Shown here piece by piece: positions 1-6,793 of a stretch of 15,793 nt of DNA. The stretch is from Holdemanella porci (GTDB lineage Bacteria > Bacillota_I > Bacilli_A > Erysipelotrichales > Erysipelotrichaceae). Position 1 is the first letter of the stretch, and every line of letters starts with the position of its first letter. The position numbers and the translations under genes were made by a program. The notes under the pieces are model-generated. The model worked only from the letters and a program-made list of their open reading frames with translations, had not been told where the DNA came from and searched no databases. The DNA lies in NCBI RefSeq assembly GCF_019052655.1, contig NZ_JAHQVB010000052.1, forward strand, positions 1-15,793. Direction: 5' to 3'.

Positions 1-1
1 A

Positions 2-220
2 TTTGCGGACTGTAAAGAAAACAATGGACTACGTTTCACAAGGTTAAAAGGCTTGTAGAAAAACCAACAGAATGCTTGGTTGATTTTTGCGTGCCATAAT
101 CTGAAGAAAATGTTCCTTTGGAGAGGAAAATATAGAAGAAAGCCATCAAAAAATTCAATATATCCTTCAAAATATACAAAAAAAGACAATTTTATTTCGA
201 AAATTGCCTATATACAATAA
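2..220 (+). pseudogene. C-terminal remnant of a DDE transposase with internal stop
   Basis: Reading from base 2 gives a frame that begins before the window and runs to TAA at 218-220, broken by TAG at 56-58. The upstream part reads FADCKENNGLRFTRLKGL and the downstream part contains LIFACHNLKKM, followed by a basic tail. An acidic residue and KEN/NGLR segment followed by a CHNLKKM-type helix is, as I know the family, typical of the C-terminal end of IS1182-like DDE transposases. Protein similarity continues straight across the TAG, so the stop looks like a point mutation in a dead copy. The family is recognised from memory of the motif, not from a search. The rest of the element lies outside the window to the left, so it is unknown whether the 5' part is intact. 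Confidence 0.62.
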
Positions 221-255
221 AAAGCCTATTTCCTTACGAAAAGGTATAGGCTTTT
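219..255 (+). terminator. Hairpin terminator after the transposase remnant
   Basis: A 10-bp stem AAAAGCCTAT / ATAGGCTTTT (220-229 with 246-255) encloses an inner CCTT/AAGG pairing and ends in a T run. It starts at the transposase stop codon. It could instead be, or overlap, the terminal inverted repeat of the insertion element. Confidence 0.75.
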
Positions 256-267
256 GTCAACAATCTG

Positions 268-295
268 AAATAGGACGATTTGTCCTATTTTTTTT
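268..295 (+). terminator. Second tandem intrinsic terminator
   Basis: A 9-bp stem AAATAGGAC / GTCCTATTT (268-276 with 282-290), a 5-nt loop and a run of eight T's at 288-295. With the hairpin just upstream it would insulate the riboswitch operon from transcription coming from the left. Confidence 0.85.
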
Positions 296-305
296 GTTTA
301 ATTAA

Positions 306-314
306 TGATATAAT
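306..314 (+). promoter_or_regulatory. Extended -10 promoter of the riboswitch-controlled transcript
   Basis: TGATATAAT is a perfect -10 hexamer (309-314) with the TGn extension. The -35 position falls in the T-rich tail of the preceding terminator and has no good hexamer, as is common for extended -10 promoters. Predicted transcription start is about base 321, directly before the aptamer at 325. Confidence 0.7.
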
Positions 315-324
315 CCTAACGTGT

Positions 325-391
325 TTCGTATATATCGACTAATACGGTGTCGATGTTTCTACCCCTAAACCGTAAATTCAGGGACTATGAA
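325..391 (+). promoter_or_regulatory. Purine riboswitch aptamer, guanine/hypoxanthine class
   Basis: All parts of the three-way junction are visible. P1 is TTCGTA (325-330) with TATGAA (386-391). P2 is TCGAC (335-339) with GTCGA (349-353). J2/3 is the conserved GTTTCTACC (355-363). P3 is CCTAAA (364-369) with TTCAGG (377-382), capped by the conserved loop CCGTAAA. L2 carries GG at 346-347 and L3 carries CC at 370-371 for the kissing-loop contact. The specificity base in GACTAT is C (385), which in this family selects guanine/hypoxanthine; adenine switches have U there. Small deviations from consensus are AATACGG in L2 rather than AATATGG, and TATA rather than TAAT in J1/2. It sits upstream of a purine-type permease, the classic location. 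Confidence 0.94.
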
Positions 392-447
392 TCAACCTAC
401 TTTTTTATTGTGTCGCGTTGATTCTCGTTTTTGTACGAGACTTTTTT
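389..447 (+). terminator. Riboswitch expression platform: antiterminator and terminator
   Basis: The terminator is a 6-bp stem TCTCGT / ACGAGA (423-428 with 435-440) followed by CTTTTTT (441-447). An antiterminator is also visible: GAATCAAC (389-396) is the exact reverse complement of GTTGATTC (417-424). It shares bases with the 3' strand of P1 (389-391) and with the start of the terminator stem (423-424). Ligand-stabilised P1 would block the antiterminator and let the terminator form, so this reads as a transcriptional OFF switch. The pairing is seen in the sequence; the direction of control is inferred from known guanine riboswitches. Confidence 0.88.
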
Positions 448-464
448 ATTTTCGGAGGAAAAGA

Positions 465-1772
465 ATGAGAAAAGAAGATGTAAAAAAAGGTTCGATATAT
501 GAACTTGATGGTGTTGTACCTTTAAAAGAGGCATTGCCTTTAGGAATCCAACACGTATTGGCGATGTTTCTTGGAAATATCAGTCCATTATTGATTATTG
601 CAGGAATGCTTGGATTATCACCGGATTTAAAATCTGCATTGATTCAAAATGCGATGTTTATTGCAGGAGCTGTTACTTTAGTTCAGTTATATCCAGTGTG
701 GAAAGTGGGAGCTAAACTTCCAATCGTTATGGGTACTAGTTCAGGATTTATTGGAACTGCCAAAGCAATGGGTGCTCTATATGGTTATGGTGCATTGATG
801 GGAGCAAGTTTAATTGGTGGTTTATTTGAGATGGTGTTAGGTTTCTTCATCAAACCATTAAGAAAATTATTCCCACCAGTTGTTACTAGCTTAGTTATCA
901 TTTCCATTGGTTTATCATTACTTCCTGTTGGTATCAATTATTTTGGTGGAGGTAGTGGTGCTGTTGATTTTGGGGATCCTAAACATTTATTGGTTGGTAC
1001 ATTTGTTATTTTGGTAATTATTATCGCCAAACAAATTAAAGGTTTTGTGAATAATGCTTCGATTTTGATCGGTATTATTGCCGGATATATCTTGGCCATT
1101 GTGTTAGGAATGGTTGATTTTACGCAAGTTCAAACCGCTTCTTGGATTGCACTTCCAACTTTTATGCCAGTGAAGATGGAATTTAATTTGGAAGTAATTA
1201 TTGCGATGGGAATTATGTTTATTGCGACAACAGTTGAAACAGTCGGAGATGTTTCTGGTATCACAAATGGTGGTTTAGATCGTGAAGCAACTTCTGAAGA
1301 ATTACAAGGCGGCGTTTTGGCAGATGGTTTAGGTTCTGTTGTTGCCTCATTGTTTGGAGTTTTGCCAAATACTTCATTCTCTCAAAATGTTGGTTTGGTT
1401 TCAGTGACTAAAGTTGTTAACCGTTTTACAATTATGACAGGAGCTATCTTCTTGATTCTTTGCGGTTTCTGCCCAAAATTAAGTGCTTTATTTGCGGTTA
1501 TGCCTCAATCTGTACTTGGTGGAGCTGCCGTTATTATGTTTGCGAGTATTTTGGTAAGTGGTATTCAATCATTGATGCGTGTTGAATTCAATGAAAGAAA
1601 CACTTTGATTATTGCCTTGGCAATCGGTCTTGGAATTGGTATTGGACAAGTACCTACAGTTCTAGCACAATTACCAAGTTGGGTTGGAAATATTTTTGCA
1701 CAAAACGGAATTATTATGACGTTTGTGATCGCAACCGTATTAAATTTAATTTTGCCTGGTAAAAAAGACTAA
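465..1772 (+). CDS. pbuX: NCS2/NAT-family xanthine/uracil-type permease
   Basis: A 435-residue polytopic membrane protein that would import a nucleobase, most likely xanthine or a related purine, with protons across the cytoplasmic membrane. It has about 12-14 hydrophobic segments, the NAT signature QNVGLVSVT at residues 307-315 and the conserved Glu in the preceding helix (E258 in TTVETVGD). Length fits the family. An in-frame ATG at 387 lies inside the riboswitch P1 stem and would put the terminator within the coding region. The ATG at 465 follows TCGGAGGAAAAG with correct spacing and is the start used here. Control by a guanine riboswitch supports a purine substrate over uracil. A strong terminator follows the stop codon. 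The family is certain; the precise substrate is inferred. Confidence 0.93.
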   Translation: MRKEDVKKGSIYELDGVVPLKEALPLGIQHVLAMFLGNISPLLIIAGMLGLSPDLKSALIQNAMFIAGAVTLVQLYPVWKVGAKLPIVMGTSSGFIGTAKAMGALYGYGALMGASLIGGLFEMVLGFFIKPLRKLFPPVVTSLVIISIGLSLLPVGINYFGGGSGAVDFGDPKHLLVGTFVILVIIIAKQIKGFVNNASILIGIIAGYILAIVLGMVDFTQVQTASWIALPTFMPVKMEFNLEVIIAMGIMFIATTVETVGDVSGITNGGLDREATSEELQGGVLADGLGSVVASLFGVLPNTSFSQNVGLVSVTKVVNRFTIMTGAIFLILCGFCPKLSALFAVMPQSVLGGAAVIMFASILVSGIQSLMRVEFNERNTLIIALAIGLGIGIGQVPTVLAQLPSWVGNIFAQNGIIMTFVIATVLNLILPGKKD

Positions 1773-1779
1773 CAAATCG

Positions 1780-1811
1780 GTGTTAAACATTGTGTTTAAC
1801 ACTTTCTTTTT
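1780..1811 (+). terminator. Intrinsic terminator between permease and xdh genes
   Basis: A perfect 10-bp stem GTGTTAAACA / TGTTTAACAC (1780-1789 with 1793-1802) has a 3-nt loop and is followed by TTTCTTTTT. It begins 7 bases after the permease stop. The same palindrome could also serve as an operator for the downstream genes. Confidence 0.82.
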
Positions 1812-1812
1812 G

Positions 1813-1821
1813 TGTTAAAAT
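1813..1821 (+). promoter_or_regulatory. Possible extended -10 promoter for the xdh operon
   Basis: TGTTAAAAT has the TGn extension and a 5/6 match to TATAAT (1816-1821), 29 bases before the xdh FAD-subunit start. No clear -35 is present; that position lies within the terminator hairpin. It is suggested mainly because the terminator upstream would otherwise cut off the xdh genes. Confidence 0.35.
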
Positions 1822-1849
1822 TTTAGTAAAGAAAGAGAGCGTATCCATT

Positions 1850-2599
1850 ATGTTAAGAATAATGAATTATGCATCGCCAGAATCTTTAGATGAGGCGTAT
1901 GCGCTACTAACGAAAAATAAAAAGAATATGATTCTAGGCGGTATGATCTGGTTGAAGATGGAAGACATTCAGATTCCGACCGCTATTGATTTAAGCAAAT
2001 TAGGCTTGGATCAAATTGAAGAAGATGATGCAGAATTCAAAATTGGTGCTATGGTAACTTTGCGGCAATTAGAAACGCATCAAGCTTTCAATGAGGCAAC
2101 TTGTTATGTATTTAGAGATGCTGTAAAAGATATTGTCGGTGTACAATTAAGAAACTTGGCAACAGTTGGAGGAAGTATATATTCGCGTTTTAGTTTTAGT
2201 GATGTCATCTGTAGCTTATTATGTTTAGAGTGTGATGTACAAACACATAAACATGGGCGTATTTCACTTGAAGAATTTGTGAGTCTTCCATATGAAAAGG
2301 ATATTGTGGAATATATTTATGTGAAGAAGACAAATTTGCTGAGTGCCTTTGTTTCTGTAAGAAGGAGTGCTACGGATTTAAGTGTTTTAAATGCATCTTG
2401 TACAAAGTATGCAGACCACTACCGATTCTGTTTTGGTGCAAGACCAGCCATTGCGAAAGTTTATAATTGTGATTTAGATCATATTGATTTAGATGTATAT
2501 TGTGCAGACAATATGCGCGGAAGCAAGGAATATAGAAAAAAACTTGTTGAGGGATTAACTCAGAAGTTATTGAGAAAGGTAGAGTCTTATGTTGGTTAA
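1850..2599 (+). CDS. xdhB: Xanthine dehydrogenase-type FAD-binding subunit
   Basis: A 249-residue medium subunit of a molybdenum hydroxylase that would carry FAD and pass electrons from the iron-sulfur subunit to NAD+ or another acceptor in the cytoplasm. The family motif TVGGS is at residues 105-109, preceded by LRNLATVGGS, and followed by the usual acidic and hydrophobic C-terminal FAD domain. The first nucleotide-binding loop, usually GGGTDL-like, reads ILGGMIWL here (28-35), so the usual Thr and Asp are absent. At 249 residues it is shorter than the ~290 common in the family. An upstream in-frame ATG at 1790 falls in the terminator hairpin; the ATG at 1850 has GAAAGAGAG before it. Its end overlaps the iron-sulfur subunit start by 11 bases, indicating translational coupling. 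Confidence 0.88.
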   Translation: MLRIMNYASPESLDEAYALLTKNKKNMILGGMIWLKMEDIQIPTAIDLSKLGLDQIEEDDAEFKIGAMVTLRQLETHQAFNEATCYVFRDAVKDIVGVQLRNLATVGGSIYSRFSFSDVICSLLCLECDVQTHKHGRISLEEFVSLPYEKDIVEYIYVKKTNLLSAFVSVRRSATDLSVLNASCTKYADHYRFCFGARPAIAKVYNCDLDHIDLDVYCADNMRGSKEYRKKLVEGLTQKLLRKVESYVG

Positions 2600-3050
2600 A
2601 ATTAAAGTGAATGGAAAATTGATTCAGGATGATGTACAGCCACAAACTTTATTGCTTGACTGGCTAAGAGACCGTGGTTGTTACAGTGTAAAAAGAGGGT
2701 GTGATACCGCAAACTGTGGATTATGTACAGTGTTAAGAGATGGAACGCCAATTCTTTCTTGTAGTACATTGACAGTTCGATGCGATGGTCGTGAAATTAC
2801 GACGCTTGAAGGACTTCAAAAAGAAGCGGGTGAATTCGGTATGTTTATGGCTAAACAAGGCGCTGAACAATGTGGTTTCTGTTCGCCAGGATTTATTATG
2901 AATGTTTTGGCAATGGAAAAAGAATTAGTGAATCCAAGTGATGATGAAATTCGTGCTTATTTAGCCGGAAATTTATGCCGTTGTTCTGGATATATGTCGC
3001 AGATGCGTGCAATCAAGGCGTATTTAAGTCGAGGTGAAAATCATGAATAG
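2589..3050 (+). CDS. xdhC: Xanthine dehydrogenase-type 2Fe-2S subunit
   Basis: A 153-residue small subunit that relays electrons from the molybdenum site to FAD through two 2Fe-2S clusters. The N-terminal plant-ferredoxin-type cluster is bound by C38, C43, C46 and C58 (CDTANCGLC and a later Cys). The C-terminal four-helix domain has the second cluster at C95 and C98 (QCGFCSPG) and at C130 and C132 (CRCSGY). Gln94, just before the first of these cysteines, is the residue that contacts the pterin in known structures. All eight ligands are present and the length is normal. The start overlaps the FAD-subunit gene and the end overlaps the Mo-subunit gene by 8 bases, giving a tightly coupled FAD-FeS-Mo order. 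Some nomenclatures use other letters for these subunits. Confidence 0.95.
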   Translation: MLVKIKVNGKLIQDDVQPQTLLLDWLRDRGCYSVKRGCDTANCGLCTVLRDGTPILSCSTLTVRCDGREITTLEGLQKEAGEFGMFMAKQGAEQCGFCSPGFIMNVLAMEKELVNPSDDEIRAYLAGNLCRCSGYMSQMRAIKAYLSRGENHE

Positions 3051-5319
3051 TGTAGGAAAAGGTGTCATCAAAAAGGATGCGATGGCTTTAGTTACAGGGC
3101 AACCTGTATATTGTGATGATTTAGCACCTAAGGATTGTTTGATTATTAAGCTTTTAAGAAGTCCACATGCATACGCAAAAATTAGAAGTATTGATACTTC
3201 CATTGCGAAAAGAATTCCTGGAATTGAAGCAGTGTATACGTATGAGGATGTTCCAACGTCTCGTTTTACTCTTGCAGGACAATCTTATCCTGAACCAAGT
3301 CCATATGATCGTAGAATCTTAGAAAATGTAGTTCGTTATGTAGGTGATGAAGTCGCAATCGTTGCAGGAACTAACGAGGATTGTGTAGATCGTGCTTTGA
3401 AAGCTATCAAAGTAGATTATGAAGTATTAGAACCGTTGTTAAATTTTGAAAAGTCTATTGATAATGCAATTGTGGTTCATGAGGAAGATGATTATAAGTG
3501 TCTTTGTGAGATTGGTAATGACGTAAAGCGTAATATTGTCAGCAGCGGAGAAAGTGTTGTTGGTGATGTGGATGCAGTATTAAAGGATTGTGAAGTGGTC
3601 TTAGAAAGAGATTATCATACAAAGGCCAATGCCCAGGCAATGATGGAAACTATGCGTTCATATTGTTACATTGATACATATGGTCGTTTAAATTGTGTAA
3701 GTTCTACACAGATTCCTTTCCATGTTCGAAGAATTTTAAGTAATGCTTTAGAAATTCCAAAGTCAAAAATCAATGTGGTCAAGCCAAGAATTGGTGGAGG
3801 ATTTGGGGCTAAACAAACGGCTTGTTGTGAAATCTTCACGGCATTTGTCACATGGAAACTTAAAAAGCCAAGTAAGATTGTTTATACTCGTGAAGAAACT
3901 TTTGCGGCCAGTAACTCAAGACATGAAATGAAGATGCATGTTCGCATTGGTGCTACAAAAGATGGTACGATTGAAGCTATAGATTTATATACATTATCAA
4001 ATCAAGGAGCTTATGGAGAGCATGGTCCAACTACAATTGGTTTGGCAGGACATAAATCTTTGCCTTTATATAACCATGTTAAAGCCAGTCGTTTTACATA
4101 TGATGTAGTTTATACAAATACAATGCGAGCAGGTGCCTATAGAGGATATGGGGCTACACAGGGACAGTTTGCGGTTGAATCCATTATTAATGAATTGGCT
4201 GATGAATTGAATATGGATCCTTGTGAAATCCGTTTTAAAAATATGACACGTGAAAATGAAGTGTTATCGCAATATTATAATGAAGAATTGAATGCGTGTG
4301 CGTTGGATCGTTGTTTAGAAAAAGCGATGGAAATGATTGACTACAAGAATAAACCTTTAAGACGTGATATGGGTGATTTTGTTCGTGGATTAGGTGTTTC
4401 TTTATCTATGCAAGGTAGTGGTATTTCGGGTCTTGATGTAGGTTCTGTTGAAATTAAACTGCAGGATGATGGTTTCTATACATTAAGTATCGGTGCTACA
4501 GATATGGGTACAGGATGCGATACGATTCTTGCTCAAATGGTTGCGGAATGTATGGATTGTGATGTAGATCAAGTTGTTACTAGTTCATTGGATACAGATC
4601 ATGCACCATATGATACGGGTTCTTATGCATCAAGTACAACGTATGTAACGGGTATGGCTGTAGTAAAGGCTTGTGAAAAGTTAAGAAATTCTATTTTAGA
4701 AGCGGCAGCCGGATTCTTTGATGTGGATAAAGAAGATATTGAATTTGATGGTAAGAAAATCTATACATTAGATCATACGCATGAAATGAGTTTGGCTGAT
4801 TTTGCGGATACATGTTTCAATGGTGGTATCGCCAAAGCGTTGATTGCCAGTGACTCCCACATGTCACCTACAAGTCCACCTCCATTTATGGTTGGTATTG
4901 CCGAAGTAGATGTAGATAAGTTAACGGGTGAAATCAAGGTTCATGATTATGTTTCTGTAGTTGATTGTGGTACAGTTATCAATCCCAATCTTGCCAGAGT
5001 ACAAGCTGAAGGTGGTATTGTACAAGGTATTGGTATGGCATTGAGTGAGGATATCACGTACTCAAATGAGGGTAAGATGCGTAATCGTAACTTCTTGCAG
5101 TATAAGTTGCCAACAAGAGTGGATGTTCCAAGCGTTCGCGTTGAATTTGAAAGCAGTTATGAAGACAATGGTCCATTTGGTGCTAAATCCATTGGTGAAG
5201 TTGTTATTAATACACCAACTAGTGCAATTGCTAGTGCTATAAAACATGCGACGGGAGTGCAGGTTCGTACTTTGCCTATTACTGCTGAAAAAGTGTTATT
5301 AGGAAAAGAAGATGAATAA
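3043..5319 (+). CDS. xdhA: Xanthine dehydrogenase-type molybdenum-binding catalytic subunit
   Basis: A 758-residue catalytic subunit that would hydroxylate a purine or other N-heterocycle at a molybdopterin centre. Cofactor-binding motifs include GGGFGAK (251-257), AYRGYG (365-370) and GIVQGIGMAL (658-667). The catalytic glutamate is E719 in GAKSIGE, matching Glu1261 of bovine xanthine oxidase. R367 matches the substrate-binding Arg880, and E285 in TREET is a candidate equivalent of Glu802. These are consistent with purine oxidation but the motifs are shared by other hydroxylases, so the substrate is inferred from the permease and riboswitch next door. The start chosen is ATG 3043, six bases after GAGGTG; the GTG at 3034 lies inside that ribosome binding site. 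No sign shows whether it belongs to the selenium-dependent branch. Confidence 0.93.
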   Translation: MNSVGKGVIKKDAMALVTGQPVYCDDLAPKDCLIIKLLRSPHAYAKIRSIDTSIAKRIPGIEAVYTYEDVPTSRFTLAGQSYPEPSPYDRRILENVVRYVGDEVAIVAGTNEDCVDRALKAIKVDYEVLEPLLNFEKSIDNAIVVHEEDDYKCLCEIGNDVKRNIVSSGESVVGDVDAVLKDCEVVLERDYHTKANAQAMMETMRSYCYIDTYGRLNCVSSTQIPFHVRRILSNALEIPKSKINVVKPRIGGGFGAKQTACCEIFTAFVTWKLKKPSKIVYTREETFAASNSRHEMKMHVRIGATKDGTIEAIDLYTLSNQGAYGEHGPTTIGLAGHKSLPLYNHVKASRFTYDVVYTNTMRAGAYRGYGATQGQFAVESIINELADELNMDPCEIRFKNMTRENEVLSQYYNEELNACALDRCLEKAMEMIDYKNKPLRRDMGDFVRGLGVSLSMQGSGISGLDVGSVEIKLQDDGFYTLSIGATDMGTGCDTILAQMVAECMDCDVDQVVTSSLDTDHAPYDTGSYASSTTYVTGMAVVKACEKLRNSILEAAAGFFDVDKEDIEFDGKKIYTLDHTHEMSLADFADTCFNGGIAKALIASDSHMSPTSPPPFMVGIAEVDVDKLTGEIKVHDYVSVVDCGTVINPNLARVQAEGGIVQGIGMALSEDITYSNEGKMRNRNFLQYKLPTRVDVPSVRVEFESSYEDNGPFGAKSIGEVVINTPTSAIASAIKHATGVQVRTLPITAEKVLLGKEDE

Positions 5320-5851
5320 TATTTCTTTGATTATCTTAGCGTCTGGTTTTTCCAGACGCTTTGTTTCAAATAAACTTTTGTACGAATTTCATGGTAAGAA
5401 ACTTATTGAATATGCTTTTGATAAGGCAAGTGCTTTTTTAGATGTGATAGTAGTCACACAATATGAAAAGATAAAAGAAATGGCTGAGTCATTAGGATAT
5501 CATGTTGTTATGAATGATCATCCTGAATATGGGCAAGGGCATTCTATCGCGTTAGGTGTGGGCGCTTGTCAAAATAATGCATGCATACTGATGGTTGCGG
5601 ATATGCCATATTTAAAATTCGATACGTTAAAGGAAATGGTTTCAATTCAAGATGGAAAACATATCGTGATTTGTGAGTATAATGGCATTTTATGTAATCC
5701 TATGTTGCTCCCAAAAATGTATTATGATAGGGCAAAACAATTGTGTAATGATAAAGGGGCAAAACAAATCATTGGTGATGATACGTATTTGACGGTTTCT
5801 TTATCGGAAGAAGAATTTATGGATATAGATGAAAAAACAGAGACTATTTAG
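5312..5851 (+). CDS. mocA: MocA/MobA-like molybdenum cofactor nucleotidyltransferase
   Basis: A 179-residue nucleotidyltransferase expected to attach CMP to molybdopterin, making the cytosine dinucleotide form used by xanthine dehydrogenase-type enzymes. The N-terminal signature reads LASGFSRRFVSNKLL (residues 9-23). The usual Gly after the Arg/Met-Phe position is Val18 here. DMP at 97-99 is the metal-binding acidic motif, GQGHSIALGV (74-83) matches the family's substrate loop, and MDIDE near the end matches the conserved DIDTP segment. The length is slightly short of the usual ~190-200. It overlaps the Mo-subunit gene by 8 bases, so it belongs to the same operon and serves that enzyme. Members of this family linked to selenium-dependent hydroxylases exist, so an atypical role is possible. 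Confidence 0.85.
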   Translation: MNNISLIILASGFSRRFVSNKLLYEFHGKKLIEYAFDKASAFLDVIVVTQYEKIKEMAESLGYHVVMNDHPEYGQGHSIALGVGACQNNACILMVADMPYLKFDTLKEMVSIQDGKHIVICEYNGILCNPMLLPKMYYDRAKQLCNDKGAKQIIGDDTYLTVSLSEEEFMDIDEKTETI

Positions 5852-5858
5852 CCTCTGT
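5832..5858 (-). terminator. Terminator of the kinase gene, embedded in the convergent overlap
   Basis: ACAGAG (5837-5842) pairs with CTCTGT (5853-5858), with three further pairs inside after one mismatch. On the minus strand the stem is followed directly by six T's (5832-5837 as A's). On the plus strand it is followed by AATGTTTTTC, so weaker bidirectional action is possible. It lies across the stop codons of both convergent genes. Confidence 0.72.
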
Positions 5859-6660
5859 AATGTTTTTCTTTGTCTTTTGCGATGTCAAAATAGATTTGTT
5901 CGCCTCTTTGTTCATAAAGCATATTTGCCCAATATCCCCAAAGGATGTCTTCCATTCTTTCAAATGCTTGCACTTGAACATCAATCATTGGGTCGATGTC
6001 TCCATCAAAATAGGCTTGATAGAATTGGTCTCTTTGATCAATATAATGGATGTTGTTTTCTGAAAAGAAGCTGGCGATATCAAAGCGATAATCGTTTTTT
6101 GCGGCATATTCATAGTCAATCAAATAGTCTTTTGTATCACTGTAAAGAATATTTCCTTGCACAAAGTCGTTATGGCATAGTGTGTTTGGTTTATATTCTT
6201 TTTTTAATGCTTCTAAAAAGTTTTCTTCATTTGGAAAAGATACGATACATTCTTTGATTTGAGATTTATAGAATTCAATCTTTCCAAAAGGGTTGAAAAT
6301 AAACAAAGGAGCTTTTTTAGTATGAAGAGATTTCATTAAATTTGCACATCTTGCGAATTTGTCTTTGTCTTTACATTCATCAAATGTTTCTACATCTTCA
6401 ATATAAGTTGTTACTTTGATACCTGATTTTTCATCGAATAAAATAACAGGTACATCTAAATCAGAAACAAGTGGCAAAATCTCCTTTTCGTGTTCATGCT
6501 GCAAACCAAGAGATTCATGATTCTTCTTTGGTACGCGTACCATATATTTATTGTCGTTGATTGTTAATAAATAGTTGTGGTTACTAATGCCTTTATCTGT
6601 TTTTTCGAGTGTGTAGTTTGTTGCGTTAAATTTTTCTTCTATCCATGTATTTAAGTTCAT
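5848..6660 (-). CDS. Choline kinase-like / aminoglycoside phosphotransferase-fold kinase
   Basis: A 270-residue cytoplasmic small-molecule kinase of the APH/choline kinase fold. The Brenner-type catalytic motif is HNDFVQGN (H163, D165, N170), followed by the metal-binding IDYEY with D182. The N-lobe strand YMVRVPKK (39-46), with Arg replacing the usual Lys, and the IDYEYA segment resemble LicA-type choline kinases more than antibiotic-resistance enzymes. The substrate could be choline, ethanolamine, thiamine or an amino sugar; the sequence alone does not decide. It is convergent with the MocA-like gene and their stop codons overlap (5848-5851). There is no Shine-Dalgarno sequence before the ATG, and the predicted transcription start coincides with the start codon. 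Confidence 0.8.
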   Translation of the reverse strand: MNLNTWIEEKFNATNYTLEKTDKGISNHNYLLTINDNKYMVRVPKKNHESLGLQHEHEKEILPLVSDLDVPVILFDEKSGIKVTTYIEDVETFDECKDKDKFARCANLMKSLHTKKAPLFIFNPFGKIEFYKSQIKECIVSFPNEENFLEALKKEYKPNTLCHNDFVQGNILYSDTKDYLIDYEYAAKNDYRFDIASFFSENNIHYIDQRDQFYQAYFDGDIDPMIDVQVQAFERMEDILWGYWANMLYEQRGEQIYFDIAKDKEKHYRG

Positions 6661-6666
6661 GTGGAT

Positions 6667-6695
6667 ATATTAACATTATTATTCTTTAAACTCAA
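6667..6695 (-). promoter_or_regulatory. Promoter of the kinase gene giving a leaderless transcript
   Basis: On the minus strand the -35 is TTGAGT (6695-6690) and the -10 is TAATAT (6672-6667), separated by exactly 17 bases, with a TGT extension before the -10. Seven bases downstream of the -10 is base 6660, the A of the ATG. Each hexamer matches consensus at 4 of 6 positions; the spacing and extension raise confidence. Confidence 0.6.
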
Positions 6696-6793
6696 TGCGG
6701 TCGGTGTATCGCTTTTTTTTGATTCGCGAAATTTACAAGCTCTTTTATGGCAAAAAAGTTTGGAAGAAGGAACGAAGAAATAACTTTTTTGGC

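Noticed and set aside
387..464. N-terminal extension of the permease from ATG 387
   Set aside because: These bases are the riboswitch P1 strand and terminator; ATG 465 has a proper ribosome binding site and matches the family's N-terminus.
5829..6257. Plus-strand open frame of 142 codons
   Set aside because: It is antisense to the kinase gene, which has clear catalytic motifs; its translation has no recognisable features and no ribosome binding site.
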